Notes under the pieces: generated by a model | Databases searched by the model: none | The model's input: only the letters and a program-made list of their open reading frames with translations | What the model was told of the DNA's origin: nothing | Program-made: the position numbers and the translations under genes | In this document: positions 18,502 to 27,145 of the stretch, piece after piece | Numbering within the stretch: position 1 is the first letter of the stretch | How the letters are laid out: each line of letters opens with the position of its first letter | Origin: Psychroflexus curvus | Lineage (GTDB): Bacteria; Bacteroidota; Bacteroidia; Flavobacteriales; Flavobacteriaceae | Direction: 5' to 3' | NCBI RefSeq assembly: GCF_020164585.1 | Contig: NZ_JAIQZF010000011.1 | Location: 1 to 40,520, forward strand | DNA length: 40,520 bases

Positions 18502-19818
18502 ATGAATAAATTATATAGTTCAACACCCATTGTGTTTCAAAACATTTTGGTTAATATATACGCAATCAAACTTAGATTCACCAGATATAACAGAAAATTC
18601 CATAAATATTTAAAACTATATAAAAACGGAAAGGTTGATAATGAAGATTTGTTTTATAATTTTTTAAAAACTGCTGCAAAGTCTCCTTATTGGAATAAAA
18701 AGTTTGAGAAATATGATGTTAATCTTAATAATAATTTATATAAAGAAATAACAAAACTGCCTATTCTTAATAAAAATGAGGTCAAAGAGAGTATTGAAGA
18801 AATCATTAATATTAATAACGTAAGCGATAAAATCATTTACGTAAGTACAGGTGGAACGACAGGTAATCCATTAAATTTCCCCATAACTCTTGATGCAATT
18901 AATAGACAATGGGCTGTTTGGTGGAGATATAGAAATAAAAATGGTATAGAACTCGGGACTTGGTGTGGGTGGTTTGGGGGAAAGGTCATTGTTCCACAAA
19001 GTCAAAAAGAACCGCCTTTTTTTAGGAAAGATTATATTGGTAAGCAAATATTATTTAGTCCCATACATCTTAATTTCAAAAATGCTGAACATTATTATAA
19101 TACAATAAAAAAAGAAAAATTAGCTTGGTTGCATGGCTATTCTTCACAGTTAAACTTATTAGCATCTTACATAATTGAATTAAATCTTTGTCCAATTGAA
19201 TCACTCAAATTGATTACAATTGGAGCTGAGAATCTAACGAACGAACAAAAAATTAAAATTGAAACCGCTTTTAAGGTCCCAGTTAGACAACATTATGGCC
19301 TCGCAGAAGGGGTTGCTAATATTAGCGAGAGGCCTGATGGAAAATTGCGAATTGACGAAGATTTTTCTTATGTGGAATTTATACCTACGGATGATAAAGA
19401 AATCTATAAAATTATTGGTACAAATTTTACTAATCCTGCTTTTCCTTTAATAAGATATGATACTGGTGATTTAGTGAAAATTAAGCATGAGGGCAATGAA
19501 TTTATTGTTCAAGAAATTTTAGGTCGTTCAAAAGATTTTGTCACCTTACCAAATGGCAATAGTTTCGGTCCTATGAATTTGATTTTTAAAAATATTGAAT
19601 ACGTAAGGGAAGCTCAAGTGTATCAGCCAAATACAAAAAAATTAATTTTTAGAGTGGTTAAAATTCCAGGTTATGATGAAAATAATCAAGAAGAGAAGTT
19701 ATTAGAATCCATAAAAGAAAGAATTACAGATTCACAAGTTAGAATCAAAATAGAATACTTTGATAAACTTCCAAGAACTCATTCAGGAAAATTAAAAGCA
19801 GTCATAACAGATATTTAA
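18502..19818 (+). CDS. Phenylacetate-CoA ligase-like (CapK/PaaK) adenylate-forming enzyme
   Basis: A 438-residue member of the ANL superfamily. Visible motifs are the ATP-binding loop STGGTTGNP (about 115), HYGLAEG (about 258), RYDTGD (about 319), LGRSKDF (about 340) and the C-terminal lysine segment RTHSGKLKA (about 428), all intact. CapK-type proteins are common in capsule loci, where they are thought to activate an acyl group for attachment to a sugar; the true substrate here is unknown. It directly abuts the next gene with no intervening base. It is the last of the very AT-rich genes. Confidence 0.87.
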   Translation: MNKLYSSTPIVFQNILVNIYAIKLRFTRYNRKFHKYLKLYKNGKVDNEDLFYNFLKTAAKSPYWNKKFEKYDVNLNNNLYKEITKLPILNKNEVKESIEEIININNVSDKIIYVSTGGTTGNPLNFPITLDAINRQWAVWWRYRNKNGIELGTWCGWFGGKVIVPQSQKEPPFFRKDYIGKQILFSPIHLNFKNAEHYYNTIKKEKLAWLHGYSSQLNLLASYIIELNLCPIESLKLITIGAENLTNEQKIKIETAFKVPVRQHYGLAEGVANISERPDGKLRIDEDFSYVEFIPTDDKEIYKIIGTNFTNPAFPLIRYDTGDLVKIKHEGNEFIVQEILGRSKDFVTLPNGNSFGPMNLIFKNIEYVREAQVYQPNTKKLIFRVVKIPGYDENNQEEKLLESIKERITDSQVRIKIEYFDKLPRTHSGKLKAVITDI

Positions 19819-21936
19819 ATGAAACAAATCATTCAATCCTTTAAAACAGGAGACACCATATTAGAAGAAGTACCGGCACCTAAAGCAAAGTCAGGCCAGG
19901 TATTAATCCAAACCTCCAAAAGCTTAGTCTCACTAGGGACAGAGCGTATGCTGGTAGAGTTTGGTAAATCCAACTTGATTTCTAAAGCTCGCCAACAGCC
20001 TGATAAAGTAAAACAGGTACTCGATAAAATAAAAACAGAAGGTTTATTGCCCACACTGGAAGCGGTATTTAATAAACTAGGCGAGCCATTACCTCTAGGC
20101 TATTGTAATGTAGGTAAGGTTATTGCTGTTGGTGAGGGTGTTTCAGAATTTCAGGTAGGAGATCGGGTAGCTTCCAATGGCCAACACGCTGAGTTTGTTT
20201 CTATACCTAAAAATTTGGTGGCTAAAATCCCAGAAAATGTTAGCGATGAAGAAGCAGCATTCACAGTCATTGGCGCTATTGGCTTACAAGGGATTCGTTT
20301 ATGCCAGCCAACTCTAGGAGAAACCATAGTAGTCACTGGATTAGGTCTTATTGGTTTGATGACAGCGCAATTGCTTAAGGCCAACGGCTGTAAAGTTATT
20401 GGTATTGATTTTGACCAGTCTAAATTAGATTTGGCAGAGCAATTTGGTATAGAAACCATTAATCCTGCTCAGGGAGACGATCCTGTAAAAACAGTAATGA
20501 ATAAAACCAAAGGCATTGGTGCAGACGGTGTCATTATAACGGCCTCTACAAAGTCTAATGAAGTGATCTCGCAAGCAGCTCAAATGAGTCGTAAACGAGG
20601 ACGGATTATTTTGGTTGGGGTTATTGGTTTAGAACTGAGCCGTGCTGAGTTTTATGAGAAGGAATTAACGTTCCAGGTGTCTTGTTCCTACGGTCCTGGA
20701 CGTTACGATGATGTATATGAGCAACAAGGGCAGGATTATCCACTTGCTTTTGTAAGGTGGACAGAGCAACGCAATTTTCAAACTATTTTAGAAGCGATAA
20801 GTGCTGGAAACATTCAGGTAAAACCATTGATTACAGAAGTCATTCCTTTGGAAGACTACCAAAAAATTTATGGTGAGATAGGAGCTTCCAAAGCTATAGC
20901 TTCTATTTTAACCTATAGCAATTCCAATTATTCCAATCAGGTTGTTTTAAAAAGCAATGAAAACAACAGTAAAAATAATGGTTTAGCCATAGTAGGAGCT
21001 GGTAATTTTACTAAAATGACCATGCTACCAAAATTGAGTAAAACCAATGCCAACATCGTTAGCGTTGTAAGTAGTGGTGGTGTTTCAGGAACAGCTTTAG
21101 CCAAAAAATTTAATATTTCTAAAAGCACAACAGATATAAAAACGGTGCTTGAAGACGATACTGTGAATACAGTTTTAATAACTACCAGACACAACTTACA
21201 TGCTCCAATGGTTTTAAAAGCTTTGGAAGCTAATAAAAACGTGTTTGTAGAAAAGCCTCTAGCTCTCAATCCTGAGGAGTTAAATCAAATAATTGAGACT
21301 TACCAGAAAAGTAATTCAGTATTAAGCGTTGGTTTTAACCGACGTTTTTCTCCATTTGCTACAAAAATGAAGGAAGTCTTAGGCAGCTCAGATAGCCCAA
21401 TAAATGTCATTGCAACCATGAATGCTGGTATGATCCCCAGCAATGTATGGGTGCATGATTTAAAAATTGGTGGTGGTAGAATTGTTGGTGAAGCTTGTCA
21501 CTTTATAGACTTAATTTCTTATCTCACAGGAAGTAAAGTCACAGAGGTCTGTATGAATGCTATGGGGGTGAATCCTGAAGAAAACACAGACAATGCAAGT
21601 ATTTTACTAAAATATGAGAATGGCTCAACTGGGGTTATAAATTATTTTTCCAATGGAAGTAAATCCTATAGCAAAGAACGGGTTGAGGTTTATTCTCAAG
21701 AGCGTACACTCACACTTGATAACTGGCGAGTTTTAAAAGGCTATGGCTTTAAAGGGTTTAGTAAATTGAAATCAAAAATGGATAAGGGGCATTCAGCACA
21801 ATTCACCAAATTAGTCCAACAAATTGAAAATAAAGGCGATGCTATCATTCCTTTTGATAGTTTAGTCAACACAACAAATGCAAGTTTTGCGGCGATTGAA
21901 AGCCTTAAGTCCAAAGCTTGGGTAACTTTGTCATAA
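19819..21936 (+). CDS. Bi-domain oxidoreductase: zinc-type dehydrogenase fused to Gfo/Idh/MocA
   Basis: A 705-residue natural fusion. Residues 1 to about 370 form a medium-chain dehydrogenase (VSLGTERMLVEFGKS, then GEGVSEFQVGDRVA, then the NAD loop TGLGLIGLMTAQLL near 170). Residues about 390-705 form a Gfo/Idh/MocA oxidoreductase (AIVGAGNFTKMTML near 391, VFVEKPLAL near 475 with the family's catalytic-region lysine in EKP, then GFNRRFSPF). The fusion is a known type in polysaccharide loci, nearly always next to a heparinase II/III-like gene, as here. Its role is probably to oxidise or epimerise a sugar of the polymer. Base composition is visibly less AT-rich than in the upstream block. Confidence 0.92.
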   Translation: MKQIIQSFKTGDTILEEVPAPKAKSGQVLIQTSKSLVSLGTERMLVEFGKSNLISKARQQPDKVKQVLDKIKTEGLLPTLEAVFNKLGEPLPLGYCNVGKVIAVGEGVSEFQVGDRVASNGQHAEFVSIPKNLVAKIPENVSDEEAAFTVIGAIGLQGIRLCQPTLGETIVVTGLGLIGLMTAQLLKANGCKVIGIDFDQSKLDLAEQFGIETINPAQGDDPVKTVMNKTKGIGADGVIITASTKSNEVISQAAQMSRKRGRIILVGVIGLELSRAEFYEKELTFQVSCSYGPGRYDDVYEQQGQDYPLAFVRWTEQRNFQTILEAISAGNIQVKPLITEVIPLEDYQKIYGEIGASKAIASILTYSNSNYSNQVVLKSNENNSKNNGLAIVGAGNFTKMTMLPKLSKTNANIVSVVSSGGVSGTALAKKFNISKSTTDIKTVLEDDTVNTVLITTRHNLHAPMVLKALEANKNVFVEKPLALNPEELNQIIETYQKSNSVLSVGFNRRFSPFATKMKEVLGSSDSPINVIATMNAGMIPSNVWVHDLKIGGGRIVGEACHFIDLISYLTGSKVTEVCMNAMGVNPEENTDNASILLKYENGSTGVINYFSNGSKSYSKERVEVYSQERTLTLDNWRVLKGYGFKGFSKLKSKMDKGHSAQFTKLVQQIENKGDAIIPFDSLVNTTNASFAAIESLKSKAWVTLS

Positions 21937-21957
21937 ATAATTTTTTAGAAGGAAAAA

Positions 21958-22040
21958 GCCGTAAGCTATAAGCCTTAAGCAATAAGCTATAAGCAATAAG
22001 CTATAAGCAGCCTACCGCCTACAGCCTTAAAACCAACAAA
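21958..22040 (+). repeat. 'aagctataagc' repeat array upstream of a four-helix-bundle gene
   Basis: Degenerate tandem words (aagctataagc, cttaagcaataagc) followed by agcagcctaccgcctacagcc. A direct copy of the right-hand part (aagctataagcagcct … cgcctacagcc) begins inside the last codons of the gene and runs to about 22423. Confidence 0.75.
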
Positions 22041-22388
22041 ATGCGCAACTTCAAAAACTATGATATCTGGAAACTGAGTCATCAACTGACACTAGATATT
22101 TACTCTGTTACTAAAGATTTTCCAAACTCAGAAAAATATCAGATTATTTCTCAAATGCAAAGAGCAGCATATTCAATTCCTTCCAATATCAGCGAAGGAT
22201 GTGGAAGAAAATCAGACAAAGACTTTAACCGTTTCTTACAAATAGCCCTAGGCTCAGCTCACGAACTGGAATATTTTGTCCTTTTATCAAAAGATTTAAA
22301 CTTCATTAATGAAGAAACTTATACAATATTAGATGAAAAAATAAATAATCTAAAAAAACGAATCTACAGTCTAAGTCAAAAGCTATAA
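22041..22388 (+). CDS. Four-helix-bundle protein (23S rRNA intervening-sequence protein family)
   Basis: A 115-residue member of the S23/IVP family (TIGR02436). It opens with NYDIWKLSHQLTLDIY, has FPNSEKYQIISQMQRAAYSIPSNISEGCGR (about 31-60) and GSAHELEYFVLL (about 76-87), the three signature stretches of the family; all four helices are present. The family also includes Avd-like proteins, but no reverse transcriptase is nearby and the gene is not inside an rRNA. The cellular role is unknown. It interrupts the polysaccharide operon between the oxidoreductase and the heparinase-like gene, and its final codons and stop (aag cta taa) are supplied by the flanking repeat. Confidence 0.9.
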   Translation: MRNFKNYDIWKLSHQLTLDIYSVTKDFPNSEKYQIISQMQRAAYSIPSNISEGCGRKSDKDFNRFLQIALGSAHELEYFVLLSKDLNFINEETYTILDEKINNLKKRIYSLSQKL

Positions 22389-22423
22389 GCAGCCTAAAGA
22401 CTATCGCCTACAGCCTAACGCCA
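22379..22423 (+). repeat. Downstream direct repeat of the four-helix-bundle gene
   Basis: aagctataagcagcct followed by aaagactatcgcctacagcc: a near copy of the sequence just before the gene (about 22001-22027), with an 8-base insertion. It overlaps the gene's stop codon. Confidence 0.7.
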
Positions 22424-22429
22424 AAAAAA

Positions 22430-24292
22430 ATGCTAAAAAAACTTAGTCTCTTACTTCCACTTTTACCCAAGCTAGGCTATTGGAATGTGGCTTATATGCT
22501 TTGGTATCGCACTTCTTCAAAATTGGGCTTGCGAAAAGCAAAGTTCCCACTGGGAAATCCAGTAAAAGGGATTTTTTATAAAAGTATTTCTCTAGCATCC
22601 AATTATCCAAAGGAATGGAAGCCGCAATTGAAAGAAAGAGCAGATGCTATCATGCAGGGTCAGTTAGACTATTTCCATCACCATGGCTTTGAGGTGGGGA
22701 ATCCTCCAAATTGGTTTACTAACCCGTTTGAAGCTAGTAAGCTCAATAATCCATATAAACACTGGACAGAGCTTAGTGATTTTGATTTAAACACGGGGGA
22801 TATCAAAATCTTATGGGAGCCATCCCGTTTCGACTGGCTCACTGATTTAGCTCGTGCTTATAAAGTCTTTGGAGATGAAAAGTATTTGATGACGCTTAAT
22901 GTTTGGTTACAAGATTGGAGTCAAAAAAATCCAAAAAACTGTGGGCCAAACTGGAAATGTGGACAAGAAACGGCTATACGAGTGATGAAACTTGTGACTG
23001 CCTCTCAAATTCTAGATCAAGACTTTGAGGCTTCTCAGCCATTGCAACAACTGATTTTTGAGCACCTGGAGCGTATTTCAGGAAACATCAATTATGCGAT
23101 TGCTCAGGACAATAACCATGGGACTTCAGAAACAGCTGGATTATACATAGGAGCAACATTCTTGTTAAAACAAAAGGAACTCCAAGTTTCCTTAAAAAAA
23201 CTTAGCTCCTACAAAAAACGTGGTCGTAAACTATTAATTAATCGGGTTTTAAAATTAATTGCACGACAGGGGACATTTGCACAACAATCGGTCACTTATC
23301 ATCGGGTGGTCGTTGACACCTTTAGTTGGGTAGTGTATGCTATGCAGCGTTATAATGAGCCAAAGTTTTCTAATCGGGTCAACGAGCGACTACTAAAGTT
23401 AGGGCAGTGGCAAATAACCATGACTGCCAATGAAGAAGGAAACACACCAAACTTAGGTTCTAATGATGGTGCTATGTTCGAAAACCTTCATCAGTGCGAT
23501 TATCGAGATTTTCGACCATCAACTCAGCTCTTTTTTGGAGTGCTTTTAAATAAAAGAGTTTACAATAATCAGCATCGCGATGGTTTTGACGAAGCATTAT
23601 GGTGGCGCTATCCCAGTTCTTATTTAAATTTTCCTTTATATAAATCAGATCAACTTAAATTTGGAATATTAGATAAGCAGTTTCTTTACGTTAAAGAGGA
23701 GCAACTGAGTTTATACATGCGTTTACCACAGGATCAGTTTAGACCCAGTTCATCAGACGCTTTTCATATGGACCTGTGGGTTAATGGTAAAAATGTACTA
23801 TGCGACTCTGGAACTTATTCTTATAATTCTGGCAGTGAAACCGATAGATTCAAATCGGTAACAGCACATAATACCGTTCAATTCGGCCATCATGAACAAA
23901 TGCCTAAAATAAGTCGATTCTTATATGGCGGCTGGCTAAAAGCCTCAATTCAAAAGCCATTAGAGAAAAAATCTAGTATCTATAGTTTTTCTGCATCTTA
24001 CAAAGACCATAATCAAAATAAACACATTAGAAGTTTTGAGTTGGATACTAACTTAAGTCAGTTAACAGTAAAGGATACTTTTGAGAAATCCAAAGAAACT
24101 GAAGCTACAGTGTTCTGGCATATCCCTGTCAGTGAAGGGCTTAATTTAAAAGCTGTAGATCAAAATTTAGAAATTTTAACACCGACAATTAGCAAAAGCG
24201 AAGCTTCATTATATTATTTGGAAAAGCATCCTATTCAGAACCTACAATTTTCTTCAACAACCAATCGAATCACTACACAAATTAGTTTTTAA
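22430..24292 (+). CDS. Heparinase II/III family protein
   Basis: A 620-residue predicted polysaccharide lyase or modifying enzyme. The N-terminal alpha-helical toroid (PF16889-like) shows GPNWKCGQETAIRVM (about 182-196), NNHGTSETAGLYIGA (about 224-238) and QQSVTYHRVVVDTFSW (about 284-299), where the His and Tyr residues of family lyases lie. The C-terminal beta-sandwich (PF07940) shows SSDAFHMDLWVNGK (about 438-451) and SVTAHNTVQF (about 478-487). There is no clear signal peptide. Such genes in polymer loci may trim polymer or free a stalled export system; the bond cut is not known. It precedes a WbuB-like glycosyltransferase by 3 bases. Confidence 0.9.
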   Translation: MLKKLSLLLPLLPKLGYWNVAYMLWYRTSSKLGLRKAKFPLGNPVKGIFYKSISLASNYPKEWKPQLKERADAIMQGQLDYFHHHGFEVGNPPNWFTNPFEASKLNNPYKHWTELSDFDLNTGDIKILWEPSRFDWLTDLARAYKVFGDEKYLMTLNVWLQDWSQKNPKNCGPNWKCGQETAIRVMKLVTASQILDQDFEASQPLQQLIFEHLERISGNINYAIAQDNNHGTSETAGLYIGATFLLKQKELQVSLKKLSSYKKRGRKLLINRVLKLIARQGTFAQQSVTYHRVVVDTFSWVVYAMQRYNEPKFSNRVNERLLKLGQWQITMTANEEGNTPNLGSNDGAMFENLHQCDYRDFRPSTQLFFGVLLNKRVYNNQHRDGFDEALWWRYPSSYLNFPLYKSDQLKFGILDKQFLYVKEEQLSLYMRLPQDQFRPSSSDAFHMDLWVNGKNVLCDSGTYSYNSGSETDRFKSVTAHNTVQFGHHEQMPKISRFLYGGWLKASIQKPLEKKSSIYSFSASYKDHNQNKHIRSFELDTNLSQLTVKDTFEKSKETEATVFWHIPVSEGLNLKAVDQNLEILTPTISKSEASLYYLEKHPIQNLQFSSTTNRITTQISF

Positions 24293-24295
24293 AAC

Positions 24296-25564
24296 ATGAA
24301 AATACTTTTAATCCATCAATATTTTTTGGAGAAAAATGACGGAGGCGGTAGTCGATTTAATGAAATGGTGAAGCATTGGTCAGATTTAGGCTATGAGATA
24401 ACTGTGCTTTCTGGCATGGTTCACTATGCAACAGGTAAGAAACCAGAAAAATATAAGGGTAAGTACTTTTATAAGGATCTTAATTTTTACAAAAATGCAG
24501 ATGTTATTCGCTGTCATGTTTCAGATAGCTACAATGTCAATTTTATAGGACGATTATGGGCTTATTTTTCTTTCGTGTTTTCGGGGATATGGGCAGGCAT
24601 GTTCAAAACTCGAAAAGAGTATGATGTCATTTTAGTTACTTCTCCTCCTTTATTTGTGGGGATTATTGCCTATGTTTTATCTAAATTAAAACGTAAACCT
24701 TTTGTATTTGAAATACGCGATTTATGGCCTGAATCTGCTATAGATACTGGTGTTTTAACCAACAAATGGATTATCAAATTCGCCTATTGGTTTGAAGCTT
24801 TTATCTACAAAAGAGCTGAAAAAATAAACGTGCTTACTCCTGCTTTTAGAAAAAAACTGATTGAAGATAAAGATATAGACAAGGATAAAATTTCCTTTAT
24901 TCCTAATGCAGCCGATTTTAGTCTAGCGGAAAGTTTGCTTAGTGATTTTGATGCTCCAGCCTTTAAAACAAGTCTGGGTCTAGAAGATAAGTTTATCATC
25001 ACTTATGTGGGAGCCCATGGTGTAGCCAACCATTTGATTCAATTGGTAGATGCAGCAGAGCATTTAAAAGAAACCCATGTCGTTTTTCAGCTCATTGGCG
25101 ATGGTATGAAAAAGCATGAACTTATGAATGAAGTCAATAAAAGAGATTTACAAGATCAATTTATATTCAGAGACAGTGTTCCGAAATCGGAAGTCTTCAA
25201 ATACATACTATCTTCAGATATGGGCGCTTCAGTTTTGAAAAAAGTAGATACATTTAAAACCATCTATTCCAATAAAACCTTTGATTATATGTCCTGTAAA
25301 AAACCTGTCTTATTATTGATTGACGGAGTTTCTAGAGATCTTGTTGATGAAGCAAGATGTGGCGTATACCTTGAACCCGAAAACACTCTAGAAATAGCTC
25401 AGGGGATTAAAGAAATTTTAAAATACGATCCATCGCAACTCAAACAAATGGGTAAAAACGGCTTCGACCATGCTAAAAAACACTTCGACCGAGTAGTTCT
25501 GGCTATTGGATACATAAAAGTCTTGAAAAAAGCCTTAATGGATACCAATAATCACAAAAATTAA
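24296..25564 (+). CDS. Glycosyltransferase family 4, WbuB-like
   Basis: A 422-residue GT-B enzyme. The opening ILLIHQYFLEKNDGGGSRFNEMVKHW is split across the acceptor loop typical of WbuB-like transferases, with VTSPPLFVGIIAYVLSK (about 117) and FEIRDLWPESAID (about 139) as further signatures. The donor domain has YVGAHGVANHL (about 236) and IYSNKTFDYMSCKKPVLLLIDG (about 322-343), where the family's Glu is replaced by Asp-Tyr. The group commonly moves N-acetyl-fucosamine-type sugars, but donor choice cannot be read here. Confidence 0.9.
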   Translation: MKILLIHQYFLEKNDGGGSRFNEMVKHWSDLGYEITVLSGMVHYATGKKPEKYKGKYFYKDLNFYKNADVIRCHVSDSYNVNFIGRLWAYFSFVFSGIWAGMFKTRKEYDVILVTSPPLFVGIIAYVLSKLKRKPFVFEIRDLWPESAIDTGVLTNKWIIKFAYWFEAFIYKRAEKINVLTPAFRKKLIEDKDIDKDKISFIPNAADFSLAESLLSDFDAPAFKTSLGLEDKFIITYVGAHGVANHLIQLVDAAEHLKETHVVFQLIGDGMKKHELMNEVNKRDLQDQFIFRDSVPKSEVFKYILSSDMGASVLKKVDTFKTIYSNKTFDYMSCKKPVLLLIDGVSRDLVDEARCGVYLEPENTLEIAQGIKEILKYDPSQLKQMGKNGFDHAKKHFDRVVLAIGYIKVLKKALMDTNNHKN

Positions 25565-25608
25565 TTAAAAATTACTATTGTATTTACTAAATAATAAATG
25601 TTTTAATT

Positions 25609-26193
25609 ATGTATAAAGTAATTTTTAAAAGAATTTTTGATTTAGTGGTTTCGTTAATTTTCTTTCTACTTATTTCACCTTTATTAGTATTAGTCATCCT
25701 CCTGATTTTATTATTTGAAAAGGAAACACCATTTTTTTTTCAATATAGGCTAGGTAAACATGGTAAGAAATTTAAATTATATAAGTTTAGAACCATGTTA
25801 AACAAAAAAAGGGATGTTACTCGAGAAATATTGTCAGGCGATAGTGAAGTCACAACCATAGGGAGTTATTTAAGGCGCTATAAGATTGATGAGTTACCAC
25901 AAATAATTAATGTCATCAAAGGTGATATGTCTATTGTTGGGCCAAGACCTTGTATGGTAAACCAGTTAGTTGATTTTAATGAGGACGGTAAACAAAGACT
26001 TAAAGTAAAACCAGGACTCACTGGACTTGCTCAGATAAATGGGAATATCTATTTATCCTGGGAAGAAAGATGGAAATATGACAGAGAGTACGTTGAAAAT
26101 TTGTCCTTCCTTTTAGATTTGAAGATTTTTTTTAAAACTATATTGATAGTTGTATACGGTGAAGATAAATTTATAAACAAACCTAATGTATAG
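25609..26193 (+). CDS. Undecaprenyl-phosphate sugar phosphotransferase (PglC-like)
   Basis: Monotopic phosphoglycosyl transferase of 194 residues that puts the first sugar phosphate on the lipid carrier, so it should start repeat-unit assembly. It has one hydrophobic re-entrant helix (about 10-36), then FQYRLGKHGKKFKLYKFRTM (about 44-63), the catalytic Asp-Glu in IDELPQ (Asp94, Glu95), IVGPRP (109-114) and KPGLTGLAQINGN (about 133-145). It is the short PglC-type core without the WbaP/WcaJ N-terminal membrane domain. Its end overlaps the next gene by 8 bases. A tail of a second such enzyme lies at 27825-28055. Confidence 0.94.
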   Translation: MYKVIFKRIFDLVVSLIFFLLISPLLVLVILLILLFEKETPFFFQYRLGKHGKKFKLYKFRTMLNKKRDVTREILSGDSEVTTIGSYLRRYKIDELPQIINVIKGDMSIVGPRPCMVNQLVDFNEDGKQRLKVKPGLTGLAQINGNIYLSWEERWKYDREYVENLSFLLDLKIFFKTILIVVYGEDKFINKPNV

Positions 26194-27145
26194 AATTATA
26201 GTTATAGGGGCAGTTATCACAGCAAAACACACCCTAAGAAAACTTATCGAGTATGATTTTAATATAGTTGGAGTCTTAGGTCATGAACCATCTTTAAAAG
26301 AAAAAGTATCAGGATGGGTAGACTTAGAAGATTTGTCAAACCAGTATGGTTTAAATTACAAAGGGTTTAAAAGGATTAATGACAGTGAAAATATTCAGTG
26401 GGCAAAAGAAAAAAAAACTGATATTATTTTTGCGGTTGGCTTTTCACAACTGATGTCTGAAGATTGGCTAAATATGCCTAGATTAGGTTGTGTAGGTTTT
26501 CATCCCACTCACTTGCCGAAAGGAAGAGGAAGAGCTCCACTAGCATGGTCAGTCTTGGAACAAGCTAAAGGCACAGCAACTTTTTTCCTTATGGGAAAAG
26601 GAGCTGACGATGGGCCTATTTTCGTTCAGGAAACTTTTGATATCGAAGAAGAGGATGATGCTACATCAGTAGGAAAAAAAATAGAAGAAGCCATAAATAT
26701 TAGCCTGTCTGATTGGTTACCCCAACTTAAAAGAGGAATTTGGGAACCAATTCAGCAAGAGGAAAGTGAAGCGACTTGGTATGGTAAAAGAACTGCTGAA
26801 GACGGAATTATCAATTGGAATAATTCAGCTTATTATATTGATAGATTAATAAAGGCAAGTACTAGCCCTCATCCAGGAGCCTACACTTACTTTAAAGATG
26901 AAAAAATGATTATTTGGAAAAGTTCTTTAGAAAAAAATATTCCAATTAAAGGTGTTGTCGGTCGTGTCCTAATAATAGATGATCTAAAAGGCTATTTGGT
27001 TCAGTGTGGAACTGGTCTTATATGGCTTAAAAATTTAACTCTAGAAAATAATCTTAAGCTTAGAGTAGGGGATAAATTGGGTTACGATATTGAAGATGAA
27101 ATTTTTAAAATTAAAAAACTATTAAAAAACATTTCAAATGAATAA
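26186..27145 (+). CDS. Formyltransferase-like protein (Fmt/ArnA-type fold)
   Basis: A 319-residue protein with the formyltransferase N-terminal fold and a C-terminal domain of the methionyl-tRNA formyltransferase type (about 215-315). The motif GFHPTHLPKGRGRAPLAW (104-121) contains the expected catalytic His106, and GADDGPIFVQE (139-149) the expected Asp141. The Asn two residues before the His, part of the Asn-His-Asp triad of ArnA and Fmt, is Gly104 here. Overlap by 8 bases with both neighbours and the adjoining PIG-L deacetylase suggest that it acylates, perhaps formylates, an amino sugar freed by that enzyme. Not housekeeping Fmt, judged by context and the missing Asn. Confidence 0.82.
   Translation: MYRIIVIGAVITAKHTLRKLIEYDFNIVGVLGHEPSLKEKVSGWVDLEDLSNQYGLNYKGFKRINDSENIQWAKEKKTDIIFAVGFSQLMSEDWLNMPRLGCVGFHPTHLPKGRGRAPLAWSVLEQAKGTATFFLMGKGADDGPIFVQETFDIEEEDDATSVGKKIEEAINISLSDWLPQLKRGIWEPIQQEESEATWYGKRTAEDGIINWNNSAYYIDRLIKASTSPHPGAYTYFKDEKMIIWKSSLEKNIPIKGVVGRVLIIDDLKGYLVQCGTGLIWLKNLTLENNLKLRVGDKLGYDIEDEIFKIKKLLKNISNE

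Noticed and set aside
22041-22388. Diversity-generating retroelement accessory protein (Avd)
   Set aside because: No reverse transcriptase, template repeat or variable repeat is near; the protein fits the general S23/IVP family.
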